Shown here: piece by piece, positions 7,695 to 16,009 of the stretch
Layout: the number at the start of each line of letters is the position of its first letter
How positions within the stretch are numbered: position 1 is the stretch's first letter
Assembly (NCBI GenBank): GCA_001464035.1
Contig: LNEC01000017.1
Span: forward strand, 434,001 to 498,000
Length of the DNA stretch: 64,000 nt
Direction: 5' to 3'
Origin: Bradyrhizobiaceae bacterium Ga0074131
Lineage (GTDB): Bacteria; Pseudomonadota; Alphaproteobacteria; Rhizobiales; Xanthobacteraceae
Notes under the pieces: generated by a model
The model's database searches: none
Told to the model about the DNA's origin: nothing
The model's input: only the letters and a program-made list of their open reading frames with translations
Program-made: the position numbers and the translations under genes

Positions 7695-9779
7695 ATGCCA
7701 CCCGACACCGTCATCGCTTTCGCCTACCACCAGATACTTGTCGTCATCGCAGGCTCCGTTTGCCTGTTTGGCACCTGGGTCGGCATGCGCCATTTCGCCC
7801 GCGCCCGCGCCACCGAAGGCACGACCCGCTATGGCTGGCTGTTCATGGCCTCGGTCGGGACAGGCGCAGCTCTCTGGGCCTCGACGTTCATCTCGATTCT
7901 GGCGCTGGACCCTTCGCTGAACAGCGCCTTCGAGCCGTTTGCGACCGGTGCCGTACTGATCGTGGCCGTGGTCGCCTGCCTGGTCGGCTTCGAGATCGGC
8001 AGCCGTCACTTCACGCTCGCGCCGGAACTCGGCGGGCTCGTGATGGGATCTGGCATTCTGGTCATGCACGTCATCGCGCTGAAGGGCTGGCACATCACCG
8101 GTACCGTGCAGTGGAACGTCTACGGTGTCGTCATGACATTCGTGCTCGGCCTTGGCCTGAGCGCGCTGGCCGTCAACCGCGCCAATCGTCCGGTGACGCG
8201 CTGGTGCCGCCATGGCGCCGCGATCGTGCTGGCCTTCATGATCTGCGCCATGCACTACGCCATGACGGCCTCGACGACCCTTTTTCCCGACCCATCGGCG
8301 ACGCTGGCAACCTACCTCATTCCGGCGCATACGGTCGGCATCGCCGTGGTCGCGGCCGTATTGCTGGTCATGGGAAGCGGCTTTTCCACCTACGTCATAG
8401 ACCTGCGCTCGCGCACGGAGTCCGCCAACCGCATCCATCAATTGTCGTTCAACGACACCATGACTGGGTTGCCGAACCGTATTGCCTTCAACGAGCGGTT
8501 GGCGTTCGACACCGCGGATGCCCATGAGAAGGCGCACAAGCTCGCCGCGTTTTCGATCGACGTCGACGGCTTCAAGGACATCAACGACGTGTTCGGGCAC
8601 AGCGCCGGCGATCTCCTGCTGATCGAGGTGGCCGACCGGATGCGGCGGACGATCGGGCCTGGAGAGTTTCTGGCCCGCCAGAGCGGCGATGAATTCCTCG
8701 GCTTGCAGGTCTCCGGCAATCATCCGCACGATGCCCATGGCTTTGCATTCAAGATCGCGCAGGTCTTTGCCCAACCCTTTACCGTTCAAGGCCAGCCCGT
8801 CAGGCTTTCCGCCTCGATCGGGTATTCGATCTTTCCGACCGACACGCCCGAGCGCGACCAATTGCTCAGCAATGCCAAGCTGGCGATGCACCGCGCCAAG
8901 AGCAAGCAGCGCGGCTCGATCTGCATGTACAGCCGCGAGATGGACGATACCGCAAGGGCGCGGCGCGCGCTGGCACGCGACCTGCAGACAGCGGCCGAGC
9001 GTGGCGAACTCTCCCTGCACTATCAGCTGCAGACATCGCTTGCGGATGGAAAGATCTGCGGCGCCGAAGCCTTGATGCGCTGGCAGCACCCGAAGCGCGG
9101 CATGATTTCGCCGGCGGAGTTCATTCCGCTGGCGGAGGAAACCGGGGCGATCGTGCTGCTGGGTGAATGGGCGATGCGCACTGCCTGCCGCGACGCCGCT
9201 GAGGGCAAAATTCCCGGAACTGTCGCGGTCAATCTGTCACCGGTGCAGTTTTCCCGCGAGGACCTGGCCGAAACCATCCACGCCATCCTGTTGGACACCG
9301 GGCTGTCGCCGCGGCGTCTGGAGGTCGAAGTCACGGAATCGACGATCATGTCGGATCAGACCCGGGGCCTGCATATCCTGCGCAAGCTGAAGGCGATGGG
9401 GATCTCGGTCGCGATGGATGATTTCGGCACCGGCTATTCCTCGCTGGCGACGCTGCACGCCTTCCCGTTCGACAAGATCAAGCTCGACCAGTCGTTCGTC
9501 AAGCGATTGCCAGGCGACGCCGCGGCGGCCGCCATCGTCCGCACCGTACTGGCGCTCGGCGCGAGCCTCGGCATCCCGGTGCTGGCCGAAGGCATCGAGA
9601 CCGAAGCGCAATGGCAGTTTCTCGCCGGCGAAGGCTGCGCCAAGGGTCAGGGCTATCTGTTTGCCAGGCCCGTCGGTCTTGCCCAGTTGCCGGCGGCGAT
9701 AGATGCCGCCGCCCGGTTCGTTCGCAACGATACTGCCGAATTCACGGACGCCGCCGCGCCTGCCGTGGCAGCCGCCTAG
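7695..9779 (+). CDS. MHYT-GGDEF-EAL cyclic-di-GMP signalling protein
   Basis: 694 residues from ATG 7695, which has GGGGAG 8 bases upstream; the GTG at 7674 is poorer. Seven hydrophobic segments fill residues 1-240, with MHYT motifs at MHVIAL (about 124) and MHYAMTA (186). A GGDEF domain follows, with SGDEF at 330-334 instead of GGDEF. The EAL domain has intact EAL at 458-460 and DDFGTGYSSL from 575. It is probably a membrane sensor, possibly of gases or redox as proposed for MHYT, that changes cyclic-di-GMP. The phosphodiesterase looks active and the cyclase site is uncertain. It may influence motility or biofilm. Confidence 0.92.
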   Translation: MPPDTVIAFAYHQILVVIAGSVCLFGTWVGMRHFARARATEGTTRYGWLFMASVGTGAALWASTFISILALDPSLNSAFEPFATGAVLIVAVVACLVGFEIGSRHFTLAPELGGLVMGSGILVMHVIALKGWHITGTVQWNVYGVVMTFVLGLGLSALAVNRANRPVTRWCRHGAAIVLAFMICAMHYAMTASTTLFPDPSATLATYLIPAHTVGIAVVAAVLLVMGSGFSTYVIDLRSRTESANRIHQLSFNDTMTGLPNRIAFNERLAFDTADAHEKAHKLAAFSIDVDGFKDINDVFGHSAGDLLLIEVADRMRRTIGPGEFLARQSGDEFLGLQVSGNHPHDAHGFAFKIAQVFAQPFTVQGQPVRLSASIGYSIFPTDTPERDQLLSNAKLAMHRAKSKQRGSICMYSREMDDTARARRALARDLQTAAERGELSLHYQLQTSLADGKICGAEALMRWQHPKRGMISPAEFIPLAEETGAIVLLGEWAMRTACRDAAEGKIPGTVAVNLSPVQFSREDLAETIHAILLDTGLSPRRLEVEVTESTIMSDQTRGLHILRKLKAMGISVAMDDFGTGYSSLATLHAFPFDKIKLDQSFVKRLPGDAAAAAIVRTVLALGASLGIPVLAEGIETEAQWQFLAGEGCAKGQGYLFARPVGLAQLPAAIDAAARFVRNDTAEFTDAAAPAVAAA

Positions 9780-9824
9780 GCTGGACTGCAACCACCGCCC
9801 TACGACGATCCTGGAGATGAGACG

Positions 9825-10529
9825 TCAGTTCGCCGCGAAACAGTAAAACAGCCCGTCACCGCCGGTGCTCTTCAGGTCGTTCTGCGAGCAGCCGCCGTCG
9901 GGCCCGCGCGAGAGATGAGAACTGTTCCAGGATTTCGACGCGTCATCATCGCGCAGCCCGACCCGGTCCGTATGTCCCACCATCGCCGCCCCCTGCGTAC
10001 TGCTCGTCCAGTTCTTGCAGGTGCGGTCGTCGCCCGCCGCGAACGCGGTGCCGTCCGCCTGCGATCCCGTCAGTACGTCGTGGCGGTTCGGCGTATCGCC
10101 GCGGCCGTTGATCACATCGCCCTTCTCGCTCAGCGCGGTCGCCTTGGTGAGATTGTTGGCGGCGCTGTGCAACTCGGCGACATCCCTGGCGATGACGACG
10201 CCCTTGGAATTGCGCCACGGCCCGCTGCCGATGCGGTCGCGGGCATTGACGGCCGGCCTGCCGTCGGCGGCCTGCGTCGAGAGATAGGCGCGCCAGACCC
10301 TGACCCCCGCGGCATTGCTGCCGGCGCCCGCCGCCTGCCCCAGTTGCTGGCAATAATTGTCGGCACCGGCAAGGCCGCCGAGATTGCCGCCATTGCCGAT
10401 ACCCGCGGACGTCACGAAGAAGCCGGTGTCTGTCGCCTGCGCCCAAGCGGGGTGCGCCGCCGAAGCGGCGAAAGAGGCGGCTACGACACCGATACATAGC
10501 CGCGAGACCAACTGCGCGAGAGCGGGCAT
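9825..10529 (-). CDS. Secreted lectin-like (DUF1554-type) protein
   Basis: 234 residues from the start at 10529, preceded by GGAGGA on the minus strand. A signal peptide ends near HPAWA. The mature part starts with FFVTSAGIGNGGNLGGLAG and ADNYCQQL. It continues through VNARDRIGSGPW, a GRGDTPNRHDVLTGS segment and three more cysteines in the C-terminal half, ending YCFAAN. The pattern resembles extracellular DUF1554/C-type-lectin-like folds stabilised by disulfides. Ligand and role are unknown. Confidence 0.7.
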   Translation of the reverse strand: MPALAQLVSRLCIGVVAASFAASAAHPAWAQATDTGFFVTSAGIGNGGNLGGLAGADNYCQQLGQAAGAGSNAAGVRVWRAYLSTQAADGRPAVNARDRIGSGPWRNSKGVVIARDVAELHSAANNLTKATALSEKGDVINGRGDTPNRHDVLTGSQADGTAFAAGDDRTCKNWTSSTQGAAMVGHTDRVGLRDDDASKSWNSSHLSRGPDGGCSQNDLKSTGGDGLFYCFAAN

Positions 10530-10653
10530 GGTGTCCTCCGGTGGTTTTGCTGATCCGGCGCTCATGACGCGCCGGCTTGGTCTGACATCAACCCGGAGCC
10601 GGAACGGTTATTCCAGTTCCGCGACGCCGAAATGGGACGCGAACGCCCAACTG

Positions 10654-10690
10654 AAAAGGCGCCGCGGAATGAACCGCGGCGCCTTTCTTA
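10654..10690. terminator. Bidirectional rho-independent terminator
   Basis: A 10-bp perfect stem (GGCGCCGCGG / CCGCGGCGCC) with loop AATGAA is flanked by AAAA on one side and TTTCTT on the other. On the minus strand it lies just after the Tim44-like gene stop and ends in TTTT, so it most likely terminates that transcript. Confidence 0.85.
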
Positions 10691-10708
10691 TCCGTTGTTC
10701 GCAGACGA

Positions 10709-11686
10709 TCAGGCCTGCTGGATCGCCGAGAGTTCCCAGTCTTCGCCGCGCCGCCGCACGAAGGTCCACACCTCCGTCGCCTCGATCGGCTGCTCGCTGC
10801 CCGCGACCAGACGGTCGGTGCCGCGCTCCAGGGTCTTGTCGACCAGCGAGAACCGCATCGCCACGCTGGCGTAGTCGGTTTCGCCTTCGCGCCAGGCTTC
10901 TGCGAGGTCGCCCTGCAGGAGCTTGACGTCGGAGACCTTGTTGACCTCGTTCTTGGCCTTGTTTTCCTCGAGGTCCTTGGTGAAGTACGACACCATTTCC
11001 GGCGTCGCCAGCGTGTGCAGCCTGGCGACATCCTCGTTAGACCAGCCGGACTGGACCTCGCCAAGCAAGCGCTCGAAAGTCTCGTAGTCGCCGGGCTGGA
11101 TCTCGAGCGGTGCGCTGCCAGATCCGAGACCGAAGCCGGTTCCGGTCCGCAGGGAGGCCAGCGGTCCGCCGGGGCCGACAGCGGCGCCCGGAGCCGGGCC
11201 GGCATAGGCTGAGGCTGCGGCGGGGGCGTTACGGCGCTGCCACCAGGACATCGCCAGGCGGACCACGATGACGATCAGAGCGATCTGCAGGATCAGGCCG
11301 ATGATCGACGCAAACCCGCCGAGGCCGGATAACAATCCGCCGCCAAACAGCATGCCGAGCAGGCCGGCACCGAGGAAGCCCGCGGCGAGGCCACCGAGCA
11401 TGCCCATGCCTGGCTTGTTGAACATGCCGCCCTTGGCGGCGGCACCCGCGGCCGCGGGTCCGGCCATCCCGGGACTGCCCGGCTGGGTCATGGTACGGTT
11501 GAGTGGTTGTGCCGCGTTCGGCGCGGTTGCGGTGCTGGGTGGCGCCGTGAAGGTTCGGCTCCCGCGGGAACCGCCACCGCCCGGCCTGGCGTCGGCCGCG
11601 GAGATCGCGAACGCCGCCGGTACCGCCAACGATATAACGATGGCGATGGCCTGGACGATGCCGCGCGTACGCTGCGTGAATCTCAT
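10709..11686 (-). CDS. Tim44-like domain protein, membrane-anchored
   Basis: 325 residues. It begins with a signal-like hydrophobic segment (residues 10-30), then a glycine/proline/alanine-rich linker. Two hydrophobic stretches near 95-150 follow (GGLAAGFLGAGLLGMLFGG; SIIGLILQIALIVIVV). The C-terminal Tim44-like domain spans about 195-325 and has FERLLGEVQSGWSNED and VSDVKLLQGDLAEAW. Bacterial Tim44-like proteins are membrane-associated and poorly defined. GAGG just upstream of the ATG supports the start. The bidirectional terminator lies 19 bases past the stop. Confidence 0.85.
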   Translation of the reverse strand: MRFTQRTRGIVQAIAIVISLAVPAAFAISAADARPGGGGSRGSRTFTAPPSTATAPNAAQPLNRTMTQPGSPGMAGPAAAGAAAKGGMFNKPGMGMLGGLAAGFLGAGLLGMLFGGGLLSGLGGFASIIGLILQIALIVIVVRLAMSWWQRRNAPAAASAYAGPAPGAAVGPGGPLASLRTGTGFGLGSGSAPLEIQPGDYETFERLLGEVQSGWSNEDVARLHTLATPEMVSYFTKDLEENKAKNEVNKVSDVKLLQGDLAEAWREGETDYASVAMRFSLVDKTLERGTDRLVAGSEQPIEATEVWTFVRRRGEDWELSAIQQA

Positions 11687-12144
11687 GGTTTTTTCCTCAA
11701 AATCCCCGGGAGGGGGAAGCAGCCCTTAAGATGGGCAGCGCTGCCCAAAAGTGAAGCCGCCAAAGGGACGCATGGCTGCGGCCCTCGGTCGCGGGGATGC
11801 GGCAATTAGGCAGGTTTTGTCCCAGTTCAGCAGAAGGGCTGGGAGGTGGGCGAACTATAGAGCGCCGAGGAATTCGGCCTCTTTGGCTTGATCCATCGCA
11901 ACCGGCAATTCCAGCGCTTTGCTACCAGCTTGAACCCGCCCTCTCCTCAACCCGGCGAGGTCGGCACCGTCGTCATGGGCAATGTGTGATTCAGGCCGGT
12001 AAGAAGATGAACCCGGCCCGACAGGCGGCAGTATCAAGGGTGGTCTCCCCGTCGAGGTCCCGCGATGGCGGTCAACCGGACAGGGAATCGCGCTGGTGCT
12101 GGAAGCTGTGACTTGATCTTTATGCAGGCAGCGAGGGACTGGAC
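11687..12144. other. Intergenic region, no convincing gene
   Basis: 458 bases between the Tim44-like gene and the AhpD-like gene, divergently transcribed. The only motif noted is TTGATCCATCGCAA at 11888-11901, which fits a loose FixK-type pattern (TTGA-N6-GCAA). It is about 190-250 bases from either start, so its use is doubtful. Short frames here lack ribosome sites and coherent composition. Confidence 0.4.
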
Positions 12145-12495
12145 ATGACCACAGACTTCACCGAGGTCGCCCATGATGTGATCGCCGGCGTAGGACTGTT
12201 GCAAAAAAGCGCACCTGAAACGATGAAAGCCTTCGGGGCTCTTTCCACCGCGGCGACAGCCCCAAAAGCGATTGACACGAAAACCAAAGAACTGATGGCG
12301 CTCGCGATCGGCATCGCCGTCCACTGCGACGGCTGTGTCGCCTACCACACCAAAATGGCTCATCAGCATGGAGCGAGCCGGGAGGAGGTCGCCGAGACGG
12401 CAGCTCTTGCCGTCTATATGGCAGGCGGGCCGGCCGCCGTGTATGGAGCCGATGCGTTACGCGCCTACGACCAATTCGCCGGCACAAAGCCGTAG
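12145..12495 (+). CDS. AhpD-like carboxymuconolactone decarboxylase family protein
   Basis: 116 residues. The helical core includes KTKELMALAIGIAVHCDGCVAYH. The CxxC (HCDGC) followed by H is the redox motif of AhpD-type proteins, which act as disulfide reductants or alkylhydroperoxidases. The second half (GASREEVAETAALAVYMAGGPAAVY) is typical of the family. CGAGGG upstream supports the ATG. It precedes the ATP-grasp gene by 127 bases on the same strand. Confidence 0.88.
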   Translation: MTTDFTEVAHDVIAGVGLLQKSAPETMKAFGALSTAATAPKAIDTKTKELMALAIGIAVHCDGCVAYHTKMAHQHGASREEVAETAALAVYMAGGPAAVYGADALRAYDQFAGTKP

Positions 12496-12546
12496 CCGCA
12501 ATAGTCGCCGGATTGGCTTTGGTAGCGCTGAACGGAAAGGTATCTG

Positions 12547-12552
12547 TATAAT
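12547..12552 (+). promoter_or_regulatory. Candidate -10 element for the ATP-grasp gene
   Basis: A perfect TATAAT occurs 71 bases before the ATG at 12623, in GC-rich DNA. It is followed by the near-palindrome TCTAGACTAGA, which could be an operator. No good -35 box was seen at the expected distance, so an activator may be needed. Confidence 0.35.
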
Positions 12553-12622
12553 TCTAGACTAGAGATGGTTTTTGGAATCGAGCCCATTTTTGTCGGTCGT
12601 GCGAGCAAGGTGAGGTGAACGT

Positions 12623-13897
12623 ATGGACGCTCCGACGCCTGCTACCACGCCTCTCTCCGAGGTGCTTAACCGGGAGTGCTTCTGCATCACGCTGGACCGA
12701 GGCGCTTTGTGCCAGGCCCTCGAGCGGGAGGTCGGAGATCCGGAGTTTTGCAAGACCTTCATCGGGCCGAAAACGCATCTATTCTCGAACGTGCCGGTAT
12801 TCCTGTCGGAAGCCAGCGTCAGCGAGATGCTTCGGACCGTGCATGCGGTCGAAGCTGCCACTCGATTGCCTGGTTATCGCGATGCGGCGTTGTCCTGGGC
12901 TCCAGAAATCGCTCGACATGACTTCGGGCCGGTTGGCGCATTCATGGGTTACGACTTTCACCTTGCCGCTGAAGGCCCCAAGCTGATCGAGGTCAATACG
13001 AACGCCGGCGGCGCGTTTTTGAACGCGCTGCTGGCCAAGGCCCAGCGAGCTTGCTGCGCAGAAGTAGCGGTCGCTCTGAGCCGACCAGAGGCCGACGATT
13101 TCGAGCCGGCTGTCATGAGGATGTTTCAGCACGAGTGGGAGCTCCAAAAAGGGCAGTGTATCCCGCGGCGGATCGCAATCGTCGACGACCGGCCGGCAGA
13201 ACAGTATCTTTATCCGGAGTTTCTGCTGGCTCGGCGCTTCTTCGAGAAGAATGGCATCGACGCCGTGATTGCGGATGGCGATCAGCTCCGGTACGAGCGT
13301 GGCAAACTGCTCGCGGAGGGACAGCCGATCGATCTGGTCTACAATCGATTGGTCGATTTTTCCTTTGGCAATGCCGAACACCAGGATCTTCGCGCGGCTT
13401 ATCTCGACGGCGCAGTCGTCGTTACACCCAATCCGCGCGCGCATGCGCTGTACGCAGACAAGCGCAATCTGGCGCTGCTGTCCGATCGCGCGGCGCTTCA
13501 CTCCTGGGGAGCGTCGCCGCAGATGCTCGCTGACCTGGCGGGCGTGCCGCATACGGTTCTCGTTACTTCCGACAATGCGCAGGAACTGTGGCGGACAAGA
13601 AAGTACTTGTTCTTCAAGCCGGCGGGCGGTTACGGCAGCAAGGCAGTCTATCGCGGGGACAAAGTCACCAAGGGCGTGTGGGCGGAGATCATTCGAGGCG
13701 GATATGTCGCCCAGGATTTCGCCGCCCCTAGTGAACGCATGATCGAACTTGACGGCTCCCCCGAGTTCCGAAAGACCGACGTCAGGCTATACGTCTACAA
13801 CGGTGACGTCTTGCTCACGGCGGCGCGTCTATATCAGGGACAGACGACCAATTTCCGAACACCGGGCGGTGGGTTCGCGCCGGTGTTCGTAATTTGA
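12623..13897 (+). CDS. Circularly permuted ATP-grasp protein, glutathionylspermidine-synthase-like
   Basis: 424 residues. KLIEVNTNAGGAFLNALL (E123, N125) resembles the metal-binding EYNADTPT segment of glutathionylspermidine synthase. The nucleotide-binding lysine and glycine loop FFKPAGGYGSKAVYRGDK (K332) comes after it, the reversed order typical of circularly permuted ATP-grasp enzymes. DVRLYVYNGDVLLTAARLYQG lies near the C-terminus. It probably forms an amide or peptide bond at the cost of ATP; the substrate is unknown. No N-terminal amidase domain is present, unlike the bifunctional E. coli enzyme. Neighbours (AhpD-like, YafJ-like amidotransferase, methyltransferase, OsmC) suggest thiol or peptide chemistry. 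Confidence 0.65.
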   Translation: MDAPTPATTPLSEVLNRECFCITLDRGALCQALEREVGDPEFCKTFIGPKTHLFSNVPVFLSEASVSEMLRTVHAVEAATRLPGYRDAALSWAPEIARHDFGPVGAFMGYDFHLAAEGPKLIEVNTNAGGAFLNALLAKAQRACCAEVAVALSRPEADDFEPAVMRMFQHEWELQKGQCIPRRIAIVDDRPAEQYLYPEFLLARRFFEKNGIDAVIADGDQLRYERGKLLAEGQPIDLVYNRLVDFSFGNAEHQDLRAAYLDGAVVVTPNPRAHALYADKRNLALLSDRAALHSWGASPQMLADLAGVPHTVLVTSDNAQELWRTRKYLFFKPAGGYGSKAVYRGDKVTKGVWAEIIRGGYVAQDFAAPSERMIELDGSPEFRKTDVRLYVYNGDVLLTAARLYQGQTTNFRTPGGGFAPVFVI

Positions 13898-13942
13898 GCC
13901 GGTGCATCATGAGGCTGAACAAATCGTCGGCAATTCGTCAAA

Positions 13943-14560
13943 TCATGCCGCCGGTTGTGCGCATCCCAGATACATATAGGTCATCGGACGTGGCCCCTTT
14001 GCATACTCCGTTCGAAGCCTCAGGATATCGAAACCGGCCGAGCGGATGAGGTCGTCCATTTTCCGGTCCAGATGGCAACCGCCGGCAACGTGGCGCCAGA
14101 TCGGCGTGAGCCGTTGTTGCCAGCGTTCGATTCCAGATTCGGGTGAGAGCCCATGTTCAACGAAGAGCAGCTGGCCGTGCGGTTTCAGCACCCGTCGCAT
14201 CTCGCGTAACGCGGCTACCGGATCCGGGATCGAGCAAAGCGTCCACGTCATCACCACGGTGTCCATGGCGTTGTCACCGAGGGGAATCGCGCTCGCAGAT
14301 CCGCGTAGAAATTCGGCGCGGACACCGGCCGCGGCAGCGCGTCGGCGTGCGATCGCGAGCAAACGGGGCGATGGGTCGATCCCGAATACGATCTCGACCC
14401 GCTTGTCGTAGAGCGGAAAATTCAACCCTGATCCGACCCCGACTTCGAGCACCCGCCCGGTGGCTGCGGCGACCACCTCGCGGCGATACTTCTGCAGCGG
14501 GGGCTGCCGCATGACCAGATCGAGGATGGGTGGCAGAACCCAGCGGTCATAGAGATTCAC
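13943..14560 (-). CDS. Class I SAM-dependent methyltransferase
   Basis: 205 residues. The SAM-binding motif I is VLEVGVGSGLNFPLY (about residues 37-51), followed by GIDPSP. Motif IV is VVMTWTLCSIPD and a motif V-like region is EMRRVLKPHGQLLFVEHG. It resembles UbiE- or METTL7-type small-molecule methyltransferases. Its start overlaps the stop of the amidotransferase gene by four bases (ATGA), so the two are translationally coupled. It is convergent with the ATP-grasp gene. The substrate cannot be deduced. Confidence 0.85.
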   Translation of the reverse strand: MNLYDRWVLPPILDLVMRQPPLQKYRREVVAAATGRVLEVGVGSGLNFPLYDKRVEIVFGIDPSPRLLAIARRRAAAAGVRAEFLRGSASAIPLGDNAMDTVVMTWTLCSIPDPVAALREMRRVLKPHGQLLFVEHGLSPESGIERWQQRLTPIWRHVAGGCHLDRKMDDLIRSAGFDILRLRTEYAKGPRPMTYMYLGCAQPAA

Positions 14561-15516
14561 GACGGCCTCTTTGCATCACTAACGAGATTCAACGGTGCCT
14601 GACCGGCAGACGGAACGCCCAGATTCACGAAGCGTCTTCCGGCGTCGTCGGGTCCCGATCGGTCCAATGGATCGACCGGATGTTCGTAAAATACGGGACT
14701 TTCGCCGGCCAGTTGTCGTGCAGCGAATTGCCCATGCGAAACGGCAACCAACTCCCCTTCTGCAAGAGGCTCCCACCGCTCGCTGGTCAAGGGAACGCTC
14801 GCGAATAGCGTAACGAGCTGGTTTTCGCTTCGGATTGAGAGCCCATCCGCCACGATTCCTGGTTCGCCGCCTCGACAGTGTCGCTGGAGCAACACGAGAC
14901 CAGGCGCTTCGATCTTGCCGGTTTCGGCATGCTTCCGTCGATGTCCGTGGGCGAAGAGCATGGCGCCATCGCAATATAGAAAATTCGCAGGACCCAAAGC
15001 CCGGAGTTGGCTGGCAAACGACGACACGACCAGAAATCGTTCGCGGAGCGTCGGCGTTGCCCCCGGCGCCGTCCAGATCGCCGCCATTTGGTCGAGGAGA
15101 GCACAAAAGGCGAGCTCGGAGTCGGTCTCGCCGATTGGATTGAACCGATCGGCCTGGAACGCGCGCGATGTGAAGATGCCCGGCAGATCGCCGTTGTGCG
15201 CGAACAGATGTGCACGCCCGGCCAGCTCTCGAACGAACGGCTGGGCATTGGAGTAGGATCGCGTTCCGCGCGTCGCCTTGCGGGTATGCGCGATCACCAG
15301 CCGGCTTCGCAGATCATGGCTGGCGATGAACTGAATCCATTCGCTGTCGCCGACAGCGGCGGAGTCCTTCATCAAACGGACGTCCGCTCCCTCATAATAG
15401 CCGACGCCCCAGCCGTCATTGTACGTTCCGGAAGCGCGACCATGTTCAGCGAGCTTGGGCAGCGAAACATTCACCGTTGCCGGGGCATTGCTGGATAGTC
15501 CGAGGAGTTCGCACAT
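14557..15516 (-). CDS. YafJ-like class II glutamine amidotransferase
   Basis: 319 residues. It begins MCELLGLSSN, so Cys2 becomes the N-terminal nucleophile after Met removal, as in Ntn-type amidotransferases. NDGWGVGYYEG, VIAHTRKATRG and FAHNGDLPG are the glutamine-site motifs. E. coli YafJ and EgtC share this layout. Such proteins act as glutaminase-like hydrolases or gamma-glutamyl amidases. It is the first gene of a two-gene operon with the methyltransferase and is divergent from the 79-residue/OsmC pair. Confidence 0.88.
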   Translation of the reverse strand: MCELLGLSSNAPATVNVSLPKLAEHGRASGTYNDGWGVGYYEGADVRLMKDSAAVGDSEWIQFIASHDLRSRLVIAHTRKATRGTRSYSNAQPFVRELAGRAHLFAHNGDLPGIFTSRAFQADRFNPIGETDSELAFCALLDQMAAIWTAPGATPTLRERFLVVSSFASQLRALGPANFLYCDGAMLFAHGHRRKHAETGKIEAPGLVLLQRHCRGGEPGIVADGLSIRSENQLVTLFASVPLTSERWEPLAEGELVAVSHGQFAARQLAGESPVFYEHPVDPLDRSGPDDAGRRFVNLGVPSAGQAPLNLVSDAKRPS

Positions 15517-15672
15517 GGCTCCGCCAAATTAAACTCTGCACAGCACCGCAAATTCCGAATATCGATCCCGCGTTTTTCGAACGTTCAATCGACTTGGTCG
15601 AAGAGGCGCATGCGGGAGCGCGCGGTACTGCGCAACCAGGTCATGTTTCTACCAGCCGACGTCCCGGCTGAA

Positions 15673-15686
15673 TTGACGTGCATCAA
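15673..15686. promoter_or_regulatory. FixK/FNR-like box
   Basis: TTGACGTGCATCAA fits TTGA-N6-TCAA, the dyad core of FNR/FixK sites. It is centred about 91 bases upstream of the ATG at 15770, so activation from position -41.5 would place the transcript start near 15721. Control of the 79-residue gene and osmC is the likeliest use. Rhizobial stress genes are often in FixK regulons. Confidence 0.5.
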
Positions 15687-15769
15687 CCCACCTGCGTCCT
15701 TTGCCGCTAGGAGATTTGAAAAGCCCTGGCATGATGGATCGCAACATTAGGGCATCAATAGGTAGGCCC

Positions 15770-16009
15770 ATGAATTCGAATATGATTCTTTCCGCGCTCG
15801 CAGAGCCAGTTCGGCTTGAGGCCCTCCGAATGGAGTGGGATAAGCGGGTTCAGAACGAAGCCGACAGGCTCGGCGTTCTGGACTATGCGGCCATCGCCGG
15901 CTACGGCATCGCGTCAACGTCAGGGATCGTCGTCGACGGCAAGGTGGTTCATGCAGACGGTCTGCCCGAGCCGGACAACCCTGCGCGCTTGGCTTGCGGC
16001 TTGAGATGA
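15770..16009 (+). CDS. 79-residue hypothetical protein coupled to OsmC
   Basis: 79 residues from ATG 15770. An alternative ATG at 15731 would add 13 residues. The sequence has one amphipathic helix (RLEALRMEWDKRVQNEADRL) and a small beta-like section (GIASTSGIVVDGKVVHADG). No family was recognised and there is no signal peptide. Its TGA overlaps the ATG of the OsmC gene (ATGA), so it is co-translated with it, and both lie behind the FixK-like box. Confidence 0.55.
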   Translation: MNSNMILSALAEPVRLEALRMEWDKRVQNEADRLGVLDYAAIAGYGIASTSGIVVDGKVVHADGLPEPDNPARLACGLR

